NCBI GenBank assembly: GCA_018822845.1
Contig: JAHJJD010000044.1
Location: 1-64,000 of the forward strand
Reading direction: 5' to 3'
Length of the DNA: 64,000 nucleotides
DNA from: Gammaproteobacteria bacterium
GTDB taxonomy: Bacteria; Pseudomonadota; Gammaproteobacteria; Thiotrichales; Thiotrichaceae
This document shows, piece after piece, positions 42,124-50,547 of the stretch (positions are counted from its first letter, which is position 1; the number at the start of each line of letters is the position of its first letter). A program made the translations under genes and the position numbers. The notes beneath the pieces were generated by a model. The model was given only the letters and a program-made list of their open reading frames with translations. It did no database searches and was not told where the DNA came from.

Positions 42124-43658
42124 CAGTGACCTCCCCCTTGCACTTCACCTGTGTATTCTGCAAACAGCCCGCTCAAACCATTGACCGGTTCACTAAGCAA
42201 CTCGATCCACGGTGCGGAATAGAAACCGGTCACCAGCGTAACCACAATCACGGTACCCGCCATTAGCTGTTCCGCCATATAGGCCGGGCGCTTGTCCCAG
42301 CGGCTGGTGTCCATACCCGGCTCGGCCAGGAACGCCCGCTGAAACGCGCGCAGCAGGAAACCCGCCGCGACCAGGTTGCCCAGCGCCGCCGCCACCGTCA
42401 CCAGTGCGCCAAAACGCTTGATGGAACCTTCCAGCACGAAATGTACCGCATCAAACCCAGGCGTTCCCGGCATTCCCACGATTGCCAGACCGGCCACCAG
42501 AAACGCCAGCCCCACAATCGGAATGTAATCCAGCAACCCGCCCAGCTTGCTCATGCGCGTGGTACGGGTACGCTGCCACACCATGCCGGTCATCAGCACC
42601 AGGCCGCTAATCGCCAGGCCAAAGTTGAACGCCAGCAGCAATGCCCCCTGAAACGCCATATGGTGCAGGCTGAACAACCCAATGGTGAGGATGCCGGTAT
42701 GGCTGATCACCGCAAACGCCAGCAACTCCCGCAAGGTCTGCTGCCGCATGGCCAGGAACGCCGCGTAAAATACCCCGGTAGCGGCGAAAATGGTCGCAAT
42801 CGTGTGCCATTCCCACACCGCATGTGGCACGATCGGGAACACGAACCGCAGCAGGCCATAAATACCCACTTTCACGCCCAGCAAATAAATCGGTGCCACC
42901 GCCAGATTGCCGTGCAACATGAAACTGGGTAACCAGCCGTGCAGCGGAAACATCGGCGTCCTCACGCCCAGCCCATAGAACAGCGAGAAAAACACCAATG
43001 TGCCTACCATGCTGCCTTTCTCAAACCCCATGTCTGCCAGTTCATACAGGCTGAAACTCCAGCGTCCGCCATGTGCATCGGCAAAATTCCAGCCCAGCAG
43101 CAACGTCCCGAACAGCGTCAACAGCAGTCCCACCGCCATGAATTGCAGGTAACGCGCCAGCGTTGACTGAATGTCGTGGAAAGTGGGCCAGCGCTTGATC
43201 AGGTAACCGACCAGCAAGGTTTGCAACAGCAACATGATGTCGAACCATAACAGGTCTACGGTTACCAACAGGCTGATGACAACCGACTGGAGCGCCATCA
43301 TGACTGCCAGAACCGAGGTTTCATGCAAACGCCGCACCAGAATGAAAGCCACGCTCAGCAGGTTGACCACCGCCGCCAGCAACACAAACATGACGCTGAT
43401 GCCATCCACCCCAACGTGGTAATGAAACGCACCCAGAATGGGGATGTCTGTCGCAAACTGCATCACCCCGGCAGTCTGGTGAAGATCAAACTGCACATAC
43501 AGGTTGATCGCCAGAAAGAGCTGCGCGAGGGATGTAATTGTGGCAAGCGCTACCGCCGCCTCCCCCCGCACCCGGATCAACACCAGTCCGGTCAGCAGGG
43601 GCAGGATTTGCAACACCCCCAGCAATGGCGAATCGGCCTGAATTTCGTGAAATGTCAT
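42123..43658 (-). CDS. NuoM-like membrane subunit lacking key charged residues
   Basis: A 511-residue NuoM/ND4 homologue with the usual helices (FPLHGWLPSFMLHGNLAVAP, then LLGVKVGIYGLLRF). In the helix where functional NuoM has FxE, this protein reads FDIMLLLQTLLVGYL, so the glutamate is replaced by glutamine, and the lysine before PxFPLH is arginine (GLGVRTPMFPLHGW). The third lysine is kept. The channel may therefore have a structural or altered pumping role. It overlaps the next gene by one base and follows dabB1 by 9 bases. Confidence 0.85.
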   Translation of the reverse strand: MTFHEIQADSPLLGVLQILPLLTGLVLIRVRGEAAVALATITSLAQLFLAINLYVQFDLHQTAGVMQFATDIPILGAFHYHVGVDGISVMFVLLAAVVNLLSVAFILVRRLHETSVLAVMMALQSVVISLLVTVDLLWFDIMLLLQTLLVGYLIKRWPTFHDIQSTLARYLQFMAVGLLLTLFGTLLLGWNFADAHGGRWSFSLYELADMGFEKGSMVGTLVFFSLFYGLGVRTPMFPLHGWLPSFMLHGNLAVAPIYLLGVKVGIYGLLRFVFPIVPHAVWEWHTIATIFAATGVFYAAFLAMRQQTLRELLAFAVISHTGILTIGLFSLHHMAFQGALLLAFNFGLAISGLVLMTGMVWQRTRTTRMSKLGGLLDYIPIVGLAFLVAGLAIVGMPGTPGFDAVHFVLEGSIKRFGALVTVAAALGNLVAAGFLLRAFQRAFLAEPGMDTSRWDKRPAYMAEQLMAGTVIVVTLVTGFYSAPWIELLSEPVNGLSGLFAEYTGEVQGGGH

Positions 43659-43667
43659 GTATGGCTC

Positions 43668-45227
43668 CTAAAAAATCACCACCAGGGTTACTACCACCAG
43701 CAATACCAGATAGCGCGGCTGGGTCAGCAAGCGGTCGATCCTGTCCAGATAACGCCCCAGCGTATCCAGCGTCCGTTTGGCGTTGCCGCCGCCCTGTTGC
43801 AGCAGCAAACGGTTTTCAAACCACTCCAGTTGCTCTGCGGCCCACTGCATGAGTTTGCCCAGCAGGCCGGAACCACGCCCGATGCTGCTTTCCAGCCGTA
43901 ATTTGCCCTGTTGCATGGCCTGCATCTCCGCCAGCGTGGCAATTCCTGTGTGATGGGCAGGCGTGCCACTCAACTTGTCCAGAATCTGCCCGTCAAACAC
44001 ATGCGCTTCCTGCGACAACGCCATGGTCGGTTTCACCAACAACCAGTCAGCAATCGGGTCCAGCCAGAAACGTTGCAGCGCGGCATTATGTAGCCAGCGC
44101 CGCCTGCTCAGCCACGCCGGTACGGCAGGTGCTGCCTGCCAGCCGGTATGCAGCGCAAAGGAAGGCGAATGCAGGAACTGGTACGCCCGCCACAGCGCAT
44201 GCAACAACAGGTGTGCCAGCGCCAGTGAATACCAGCCCAGCGCAATTTCCAGCAGCATCAGCCCGGTTTGCGCCAGGGTGGAAAACATCAGCGAAGTCTT
44301 GATGTCGGTTTGCGCCAAACCACCCAGCCAGCCGTACAGGATAGTCAGCACGCCCACCAGCAGCAGCAGGTATTGCAAGGCCGGGGCCTGTTCCAGCAGG
44401 GGATGGATGCGCAACAACAGGTAAATGCCCGCGTGCACCATGATCGAACCGTAAAACACCGTACTGGATGGCGTCGGCCCTTCCAGCGCGCGGGTAATCC
44501 ACGCCGAAAACGGGAACTGCGCCGATTTCACCAGCGCCGCAGCCATGAACCCCATCGCCATCACCCCGACCAGCAAGCTGGAATCCAGCGGCTGCGGAAC
44601 CAGCATCACATCCCATTCGGTGCTGCGAAACAGGGTGAAAGCCATGAACATGGCCAGCAGGAACCCGGCATCGCCGATCCGGTTGGTAACGAACGCACGG
44701 GTTGCATTGGCGGTCGCCACCCGGCTTTGCCAGTTGTAACCGATCAGCAGGTAGGAACTCGCCCCCGCCAGCTCCCAGCCAATGAACGCCAACATCGCGC
44801 TACCCGCCAGTGCAATCAGTTGCATCGCCGCCGTAAAGATTGCCAGCACCATGAAAAAGCGCTGAAACCCCGGTTCCCGATGCAGATAACTGACCGAAAA
44901 GCGCGTCACCAGCAAGGTAATCAGTGCCACCAGCGTCGCCATTCCCAGACTCAGGGTATCGAGGGTGAAACTCACGCTGGCGTTATAGCCGCCACTGTGC
45001 AACCACGGGAACAGCACCACATGCCGCTCAGCAGCACCCGCCAGCCACCAGCCAGCAGCACCCGCCAGCACCAGCAACAGGCTGAGGAAACCAGCCGCTT
45101 GCGCCAGCCGTGCGGTGAAACGTTCGCCGTTGTCGCCACGGTTCCAGCCGAATAGGGTCAGCAGGGCGATGATGGCGGCAGCCAGCAGCGGCAGGCCGGG
45201 AATGAGGAGTAAGAAAAGATCAGGCAT
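43668..45227 (-). CDS. dabB: DabB, NuoL-like membrane subunit of inorganic carbon uptake (copy 1)
   Basis: A 519-residue NuoL/MrpA-type protein. The glutamate (LAFIGWELAGASSYLLIGY) and the lysine (AALVKSAQFPFSAWITRALE) of the antiporter channel are both present. It overlaps the dabA1 stop by 8 bases; the ATG at 45227 follows GGAGGT. DabB anchors DabA and couples it to the proton or Na+ gradient so that CO2 is trapped as bicarbonate in the cytoplasm. The open frame extends back into dabA1 (45368) without biological meaning. The last helix (PRYLVLLVVVTLVVIF) matches copy 2 closely. Confidence 0.9.
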   Translation of the reverse strand: MPDLFLLLIPGLPLLAAAIIALLTLFGWNRGDNGERFTARLAQAAGFLSLLLVLAGAAGWWLAGAAERHVVLFPWLHSGGYNASVSFTLDTLSLGMATLVALITLLVTRFSVSYLHREPGFQRFFMVLAIFTAAMQLIALAGSAMLAFIGWELAGASSYLLIGYNWQSRVATANATRAFVTNRIGDAGFLLAMFMAFTLFRSTEWDVMLVPQPLDSSLLVGVMAMGFMAAALVKSAQFPFSAWITRALEGPTPSSTVFYGSIMVHAGIYLLLRIHPLLEQAPALQYLLLLVGVLTILYGWLGGLAQTDIKTSLMFSTLAQTGLMLLEIALGWYSLALAHLLLHALWRAYQFLHSPSFALHTGWQAAPAVPAWLSRRRWLHNAALQRFWLDPIADWLLVKPTMALSQEAHVFDGQILDKLSGTPAHHTGIATLAEMQAMQQGKLRLESSIGRGSGLLGKLMQWAAEQLEWFENRLLLQQGGGNAKRTLDTLGRYLDRIDRLLTQPRYLVLLVVVTLVVIF

Positions 45228-48200
45228 GTTGCACCTCCGCTGTCTCCCCCACAATCCGCGCGGGCGACAAATAGCCCTGCTGCCCGCTGTACCAGTCCAG
45301 CGAATGCCCTGCCTGCGGTAGCGGATGCACGGAGCCATTCCACTGCACGAAACCTTTGCCGGGTTCAAACAGGTGGATTTCGTTGCGCTCAGGCGGTTTC
45401 GCCGCCAGCAGCACCCAACCGTTGTCGAGCAATTGCCGCAGGTAAGTGTGCCGCTGGTAAATCGCTACCAGGGTTTCAATTTCAGCTTCTGCTATTGCCA
45501 GCAGGCGCATGGGTTCGTGCAGTTCCACCATCTGTTGGGCAAGGCCGGTACGCAGGTCGCTGGAGCCGCCTTCCATCACCCCGAACAGGCCGGTGAGATT
45601 GTGGGTGGTCTTGCTGCCGGAGCCAAAATAGCCGTTTTGCATCCGCGAAAAGTAGTAGTCCATCTGGATGCCAACCCCGACTACGCCGTTGCCCTGTAAC
45701 TGCGCTTCCAGCAGCCTGCCGCCGGGGTCGTTGTGCGGGTCGTAGGAAATCAGGAAGGAACGCCGATCCCAGAAAATGCCCTTGCTCAGGTTGCGCCGCC
45801 CGATGAAGGCGACCGCACAGCCCTGATGTCCCAGTTCCGCACGGGTCTGGTCAGGGGAGGCAGCACGGCCTTCCACATGGCGTTTGGCCTGTTTGAGTGT
45901 CAGGCGCTGGGGGGCGGAAGCAAACTTGCGGCAGCGTTCGTGTGAGGATTGCCGCGCCGCCTGTTCGGTCACCTTGCGCACCCGCTGGAACAGTTCCTGA
46001 TGGGTGGCGGGAATCAGGTCGGTATCCAGCCAGTCGATGTCATCGCTGGTAGTGTCGTGTTCTGCCGCCATCAGCCAGCAGCCGTCGGGAATGTGGATGT
46101 CATGCTCGGCTGCCAGCCGCGCACGTACTTCCGGTTCGTTGGCGCTGCTGCTGAAAGCGCGCGCATTTGGCCCGCCGAAACGTCCGCTGCATGCGCCGCA
46201 ACCATAGCCAAGGATGTGTGGGTTGTTGAGGTGGCGGGAGCGGTGCGCCATCAGCACCACCAGTGGCGCGAACCCGCTGGTGAAGCCGGTCAGTTTGAGG
46301 AAGGCGGCCACTTTTGCCACTTTTTCATCCTGGCTCAGGCCGATCTGGTTGTGTTCCTTGCTGGGACATTCCAGTACCTCACTGGCGGTGTAGTTCACCC
46401 GCGTTTTGAGCGGCACGCTGAGTTTGTGTTGGGTTTTGCCGATAAACCGCTGGTAAGCCGACGGTAACAGCCCGCGCCCGAGCATTTCCAGCAGGACGAA
46501 TGGAGCCAGCAGTGGCAAACCCAGTGTAGTGGCAGCGACATTGTGGCGCATCTTGTGGTTTTTCAGACGTTTCAGCCAGCGGAAGGTCTGCTGCCGTTTC
46601 TGATGCCGTTGTAGGGGCGCATCATTATTCGCCCCTACCTCGCGGAATTCGTGTACTGCTGTGACCACTGGCTGCGCCAGCTTGAGCGGGCCGTCGGCAT
46701 CCAGCGCCCGCCAGTTGTTGGGCAGGCCGAATACGCCCGCCGCGCCGAGGGTTTCAAGGTCGGGAGCCAGTTCTTCCAGATGGCGGCGGATGCTTTCCTC
46801 GCGGTCATCCATGCAGAAAATCAGTTGTGCTGCTGGGGGCGCTGACAGGGCGGTGGGGGTTTCTTCCGTGCACTTGTTCAGCAGGGCACTGAAAATTTCT
46901 TCCTGGAAATGGTGCTCATACGCCCGCAGCCACAAATAGCCGCTGGTATTGGGGTCGTCGAGTTCCTGCATGATGGCGAGCAGGCGGTCGATGCGGGTGC
47001 GTTCCAGCGTGGTGATGGTGTTGGCGTCCATCCCCAGGTGCTGGGCAAGGTGGAACAGCCGCCACGCCTTGCGGTAAATGTCGGAACCTACCGGAATGAC
47101 GCTTTCGGGAGCAAGGTTCCAGGTGAGGATCTGGTGGGCGAGCTGATGCCATTCCTGAGGGTGGATGTCTTCCTGACTATCGAGGAATTGCTGGGCAAGC
47201 TGTTGCAGGTATTCCGGCAGGTCGCTGTTCCACACATGGTAGCGGACGAAGAATTCGTCCTGGTTGTGGTGGAAATAACCCCGGATGTTGCTGGTGCTGG
47301 CGTTGATCTGCCAGAGCTTGCCGCTAATGTGGCGGCAGTAAAGATGTTCCAGCACCAGCCGGATGGCAAGGTAATCTTCCATGCTGGCGATGCGTGGCGA
47401 ACCGGCATAGTGCGGGTTGCGCGAGCGCCAGTTGAACATACCTGACCAGCCCGGCAGTTCCAGTGCCAGCGCTTGCAGGTAGCCGCCCCAGTGCTGTTTG
47501 TCGATGCCGATGCGCATCAGTTCCTGATGGATGGTTTCCAGCGGGTCAGTGTGCAGGGAACTGAGGTAATCGCCCCAGTCTTCCATACCTTCCAGCCAGG
47601 GAGTAGGGTCATGCTGGATGGCTTCACGCCAGTAATGGTAGAAACCTTCGTCTTTCCCGGCCTGCGGGCGTAGTGCAGCAATACCCTGATCCAGCCAGCT
47701 GGCCAGATGGCGCTCCAGCAGTGGCAACATCTGCTCCAGCACGTCGTGGCTGGTCAGCTTGCGTAACAGGCCGCGCAGGGTAAGGCTGATGCCAACCTGA
47801 TCCAGCAGACTGTGCAGCAGTGAACGGCTTTCTGCATGGATGAAGCTTTCCGCGTCAGCCAGTTCCTCTCCATCATGTCCCTGTTGGCGGATGTGATCCC
47901 ATATATCGTTGACATCAATCAGGCGCAGGTTGAGCAAGGCTTCCGGGTGCGGCAGGTCGTAACTGAGCCCCAGTTTTTTCAGGCACGCTTCCCACAGGCT
48001 GCGGATGGCAGTTTCCTCATCCTGGGCGGCAGCCGCCAGCAGCTTTTCACGCTGTTCGTAGGCTACATCAGACTGGAAGCGTTCCAGTGCGTGGTTTTCT
48101 TCCACCTGCCAGCGCATCTGCTGGAAACTGATGCCCTTGATGTCATTAGCCAACGCTGTCAGGTAAATGTCACGGTCGGCGTATTTGTCCGGCTCGCTTG

Positions 48201-48468
48201 CCAGTACGCTGAAAATATCGTGCTGGCTGATGCGTCCTGCACGGAAAAACCGGCGGTATTCACTGGCGGGCAAATAGCCCAGCGAACCGCTGTGGGTATG
48301 CGCCAGCCGCAGGGCTTCAGCAAATGGCAGGTGTTCGTAACGTTCCAGCGGGTTGAAATGCACAAAATCCTGCAAGGGTGCCTGGATCGGCAGGACTTTA
48401 TCCAGCCCCGCAATGACATCACGCAATAGCGCCCGTTGTTCGTTTTCTGCCTGACTGTGGTCACTCAT
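45220..48468 (-). CDS. dabA: DabA, zinc carbonic-anhydrase-like subunit of inorganic carbon uptake (copy 1, DUF2309)
   Basis: A 1082-residue DUF2309/UPF0753 protein. The zinc site of the family can be placed: cysteine 552 and aspartate 554 in IFCMDDREE, histidine 742 in MAHRSRH, and cysteine 757 in GYGCGACSGR, with the same 15-residue spacing as in the Halothiobacillus protein. It hydrates CO2 to bicarbonate, driven by the ion gradient through DabB. A short palindromic repeat (46611-46638) is read in frame as GANNDAPL at about 611-619. The end ETAEVQHA overlaps dabB1, a detail that helps in reading the insertion in copy 2. Confidence 0.93.
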   Translation of the reverse strand: MSDHSQAENEQRALLRDVIAGLDKVLPIQAPLQDFVHFNPLERYEHLPFAEALRLAHTHSGSLGYLPASEYRRFFRAGRISQHDIFSVLASEPDKYADRDIYLTALANDIKGISFQQMRWQVEENHALERFQSDVAYEQREKLLAAAAQDEETAIRSLWEACLKKLGLSYDLPHPEALLNLRLIDVNDIWDHIRQQGHDGEELADAESFIHAESRSLLHSLLDQVGISLTLRGLLRKLTSHDVLEQMLPLLERHLASWLDQGIAALRPQAGKDEGFYHYWREAIQHDPTPWLEGMEDWGDYLSSLHTDPLETIHQELMRIGIDKQHWGGYLQALALELPGWSGMFNWRSRNPHYAGSPRIASMEDYLAIRLVLEHLYCRHISGKLWQINASTSNIRGYFHHNQDEFFVRYHVWNSDLPEYLQQLAQQFLDSQEDIHPQEWHQLAHQILTWNLAPESVIPVGSDIYRKAWRLFHLAQHLGMDANTITTLERTRIDRLLAIMQELDDPNTSGYLWLRAYEHHFQEEIFSALLNKCTEETPTALSAPPAAQLIFCMDDREESIRRHLEELAPDLETLGAAGVFGLPNNWRALDADGPLKLAQPVVTAVHEFREVGANNDAPLQRHQKRQQTFRWLKRLKNHKMRHNVAATTLGLPLLAPFVLLEMLGRGLLPSAYQRFIGKTQHKLSVPLKTRVNYTASEVLECPSKEHNQIGLSQDEKVAKVAAFLKLTGFTSGFAPLVVLMAHRSRHLNNPHILGYGCGACSGRFGGPNARAFSSSANEPEVRARLAAEHDIHIPDGCWLMAAEHDTTSDDIDWLDTDLIPATHQELFQRVRKVTEQAARQSSHERCRKFASAPQRLTLKQAKRHVEGRAASPDQTRAELGHQGCAVAFIGRRNLSKGIFWDRRSFLISYDPHNDPGGRLLEAQLQGNGVVGVGIQMDYYFSRMQNGYFGSGSKTTHNLTGLFGVMEGGSSDLRTGLAQQMVELHEPMRLLAIAEAEIETLVAIYQRHTYLRQLLDNGWVLLAAKPPERNEIHLFEPGKGFVQWNGSVHPLPQAGHSLDWYSGQQGYLSPARIVGETAEVQHA
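46611..46638. repeat. Short palindromic repeat inside dabA1
   Basis: TGTAGGGGCG and CGCCCCTACC face each other around CATCATTATT. It shares GTAGGGGCG with the repeat in the TIR-STAND-TPR gene at 14053-14120 and keeps the dabA1 frame open. Confidence 0.75.
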
Positions 48469-48482
48469 GTTGTTGTGTGTTC

Positions 48483-50039
48483 CTACAAGATAACAGCCAG
48501 TGTTGCCGCAATCAGCAACACCAGATAGCGGGGCTGCGTGAGCAGTTCTTCCGCCAGATCAAGATAGACGCCTATGCGGCGCAGGTAGCCCATCATTTTG
48601 CCTTCGTCTTTCTGTAGCAGTAGACGGTCTTCCAGAGCCTGCAATTGTTCCGCTGCCCATTGGGTGAGCTTGCCGAGCAGCCCGGAGCCAGTGCCGACGC
48701 CGCTTTCCAGCCGCAACTTGCCTTGCTGGAATGCCTGCATTTCCGCCAGTGTGGACAGCATGTTGCTGTGCGAGGGCGTGCCGGTCAGACGGTCAATCAC
48801 GTAGGTGTCGAAGGTTTGCGCTTCATGTGCCAGCGCCTGGGTCGGGCGTACCAGCAGCCAGTTCTCCAGCGGTACCAGCCAGAAGCGCTGGAGCGCGGCA
48901 GTATACAACCAGCGCCGCTTGCGTAGCCACTCCGGAACCGGTTTGGCTGGCTCCCAACCGGTCTGTTGCAGGAATGAGGGTGAATGCAGGAACTGGTAGG
49001 CCCGCCAGATGGCATGCAGCCCCATGTGGACGGCAGCGAAAGTGTAAAAGCCTAGCCCGATTTCCACCAGCATCAGCCCGGTTTGCTGCTGGGTGGAAAA
49101 GATCAGCGAACTCTTGATGTCGGTTTGCACCTGTACACCCAGCCAGCCGTACAGGGTGGTCAGCACGCCAATCAGCACCAGCCCGTTGCCCAGCAGCGGA
49201 ACCTGTTCCAGCAAGGGCTGGATGCGCAGCAACAGGTAAATGCCTGCATGCACCATGACGGAACCGTAGAACACCGCGCTGGATGGGGTCGGCCCTTCCA
49301 GCGCGCGGGTGATCCAGGCGCAGAACGGGAACTGCGCCGATTTCACCAGTGCTGCCAGCATGAAACCCATGGTCATGATCCCAACCACCATGCCGGACAT
49401 GTCGGGTTTGTCGCCGAACAGCACATTCCATTCCACACTGCCCAGCCAGACGAAGCCGATGAACATGCCGAACAGGTAGCCAGTGTCGCCGAAGCGGTTG
49501 GTGACGAAGGCGCGGGTTGCCCCTTCCACTGCCGTTTCACGCTGCCAGGAATAGGCTATCAGCATGTAGGAGCTGATCCCTGCCATTTCCCAGCCGATAA
49601 AGCCCAGCAGGGCGCTACCTGACAGCACGATCAGCAGCATCGCGCAGGAAAACAGCGATATGACGATGAAAAAGCGCTGAAAACCGGCCTCGCGGTGCAG
49701 GTAGTTGACCGAAAAGCGCGTCACCACCAGCGTAATGGTCGCCATCACCACGCCGAATGTCAGGCTGAGCGTATCCAGCATCAGGCTGATGTTGGCCTGA
49801 TAACCGCCACTTTGCAGCCAGGGAAACAGCACCACATGGCCGGGCGCGCCGTGGGTGAAATCGTAAATGGCCAGCCCCAGCATCGCCAGCAGGCTCAGGG
49901 TATTGGCGGTGACGGCGACGAACGCGGTTTCGCGCTCGCCCTTTTCCCCCCGGTTCCAGCCGAAGATGAAGCCGATAACAATCCACAGGGCGGAGAGGAA
50001 GGGCAGGCCGGGGATTAGGAGCAATAACCAGTCAGGCAT
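48483..50039 (-). CDS. dabB: DabB, NuoL-like membrane subunit of inorganic carbon uptake (copy 2)
   Basis: A 518-residue protein strongly similar to copy 1 all along (MPDWLLLLIPGLPFL against MPDLFLLLIPGLPLL). The channel glutamate (LGFIGWEMAGISSYMLIAY) and lysine (AALVKSAQFPFCAWITRALE) are present. GGAGG lies 6 bases before the ATG. Its start overlaps the stop of the DUF559 gene by 8 bases, exactly as dabB1 overlaps dabA1. This shows that the original partner in front of it was dabA2. Confidence 0.92.
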   Translation of the reverse strand: MPDWLLLLIPGLPFLSALWIVIGFIFGWNRGEKGERETAFVAVTANTLSLLAMLGLAIYDFTHGAPGHVVLFPWLQSGGYQANISLMLDTLSLTFGVVMATITLVVTRFSVNYLHREAGFQRFFIVISLFSCAMLLIVLSGSALLGFIGWEMAGISSYMLIAYSWQRETAVEGATRAFVTNRFGDTGYLFGMFIGFVWLGSVEWNVLFGDKPDMSGMVVGIMTMGFMLAALVKSAQFPFCAWITRALEGPTPSSAVFYGSVMVHAGIYLLLRIQPLLEQVPLLGNGLVLIGVLTTLYGWLGVQVQTDIKSSLIFSTQQQTGLMLVEIGLGFYTFAAVHMGLHAIWRAYQFLHSPSFLQQTGWEPAKPVPEWLRKRRWLYTAALQRFWLVPLENWLLVRPTQALAHEAQTFDTYVIDRLTGTPSHSNMLSTLAEMQAFQQGKLRLESGVGTGSGLLGKLTQWAAEQLQALEDRLLLQKDEGKMMGYLRRIGVYLDLAEELLTQPRYLVLLIAATLAVIL

Positions 50040-50547
50040 GTTGCGCCTCCGGCGTACCCCTCACCCCTAGCCCCTCTCCCTCAAGGGGAGAGGGGGACAA
50101 GAGGAGGGTTTGTTGGATTGTGATGATTACTGTTGGGAGTTTTTGTTCTACTTGGGTGGCGGTGAAGCGAAGGAATTGGTAGCCGCAGCATTCAAGTATG
50201 TGTTGGCGCTCTTGGTCGCGTTCAATTTGGGTTGCGTGGATTGCGCCGTCTACTTCGACGATCAGGTTTTTTTCGGCACAGAAGAAGTCCACGACAAAAG
50301 CTCCGATGGGTTGCTGGCGACGGAATTTGTAGCCCCCTACTTGGCGGTTACGTAGAGCTTGCCACAAGATAGCTTCGCTTGGGGTGGGAATTTTACGGAA
50401 ATCGCGGGCGCACTCAATCATCCTTTGGTGGAGGTCGGGGGGGGTGGTTAGCCGCTCGCGGGGAGACCCCTCACCCCCTCGCCCCCTCTCCCTCAGGGGG
50501 CGAGGGGGGATAAGAGTGTTTTTACCATCACGAAGTGTGTGCTTCAT
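50032..50547 (-). CDS. DUF559 endonuclease-like protein with repeat-encoded ends
   Basis: A 171-residue protein. The core, about residues 38-145, is DUF559 (PD-(D/E)XK, Vsr-like): TPSEAILWQALRNRQVGGYKF, then FVVDFFCAEKNLIVEVDG with the D...ExD pattern, and a C-terminal strand YQFLRFTATQVE. Residues about 11-27 (IPPRPLRERGRGGEG) and 148-165 (LSPSPLEGEGLGVRG) are encoded by palindromic repeats. The last codons, PEAQHA, match the end of dabA1 (AEVQHA) and are probably the old end of dabA2. It overlaps the NACHT gene by 4 bases and dabB2 by 8. DUF559 proteins are thought to be DNA endonucleases; the true role is unknown. Confidence 0.85.
   Translation of the reverse strand: MKHTLRDGKNTLIPPRPLRERGRGGEGSPRERLTTPPDLHQRMIECARDFRKIPTPSEAILWQALRNRQVGGYKFRRQQPIGAFVVDFFCAEKNLIVEVDGAIHATQIERDQERQHILECCGYQFLRFTATQVEQKLPTVIITIQQTLLLSPSPLEGEGLGVRGTPEAQHA
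50055..50108 (+). repeat. Half-size GC-rich element at the dabB2 side of the inserted cassette
   Basis: TACCCCTCACCCC, then CTCCCTCAAGGGGAGAGGGG and the inner end ACAAGAGGAGGGT. It equals the left half of the 106-base element and encodes the C-terminal tail of the DUF559 protein. It is inverted relative to 54197-54253. Confidence 0.92.
50465..50517 (+). repeat. Half-size GC-rich element at the 5' end of the DUF559 gene
   Basis: ACCCCTCACCCCCTCGCCCC, then CTCCCTCAGGGGGCGAGGGG and the inner end ATAAGAGTG. Same orientation as 50055-50108. It encodes the N-terminal tail of the DUF559 protein. Confidence 0.9.
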
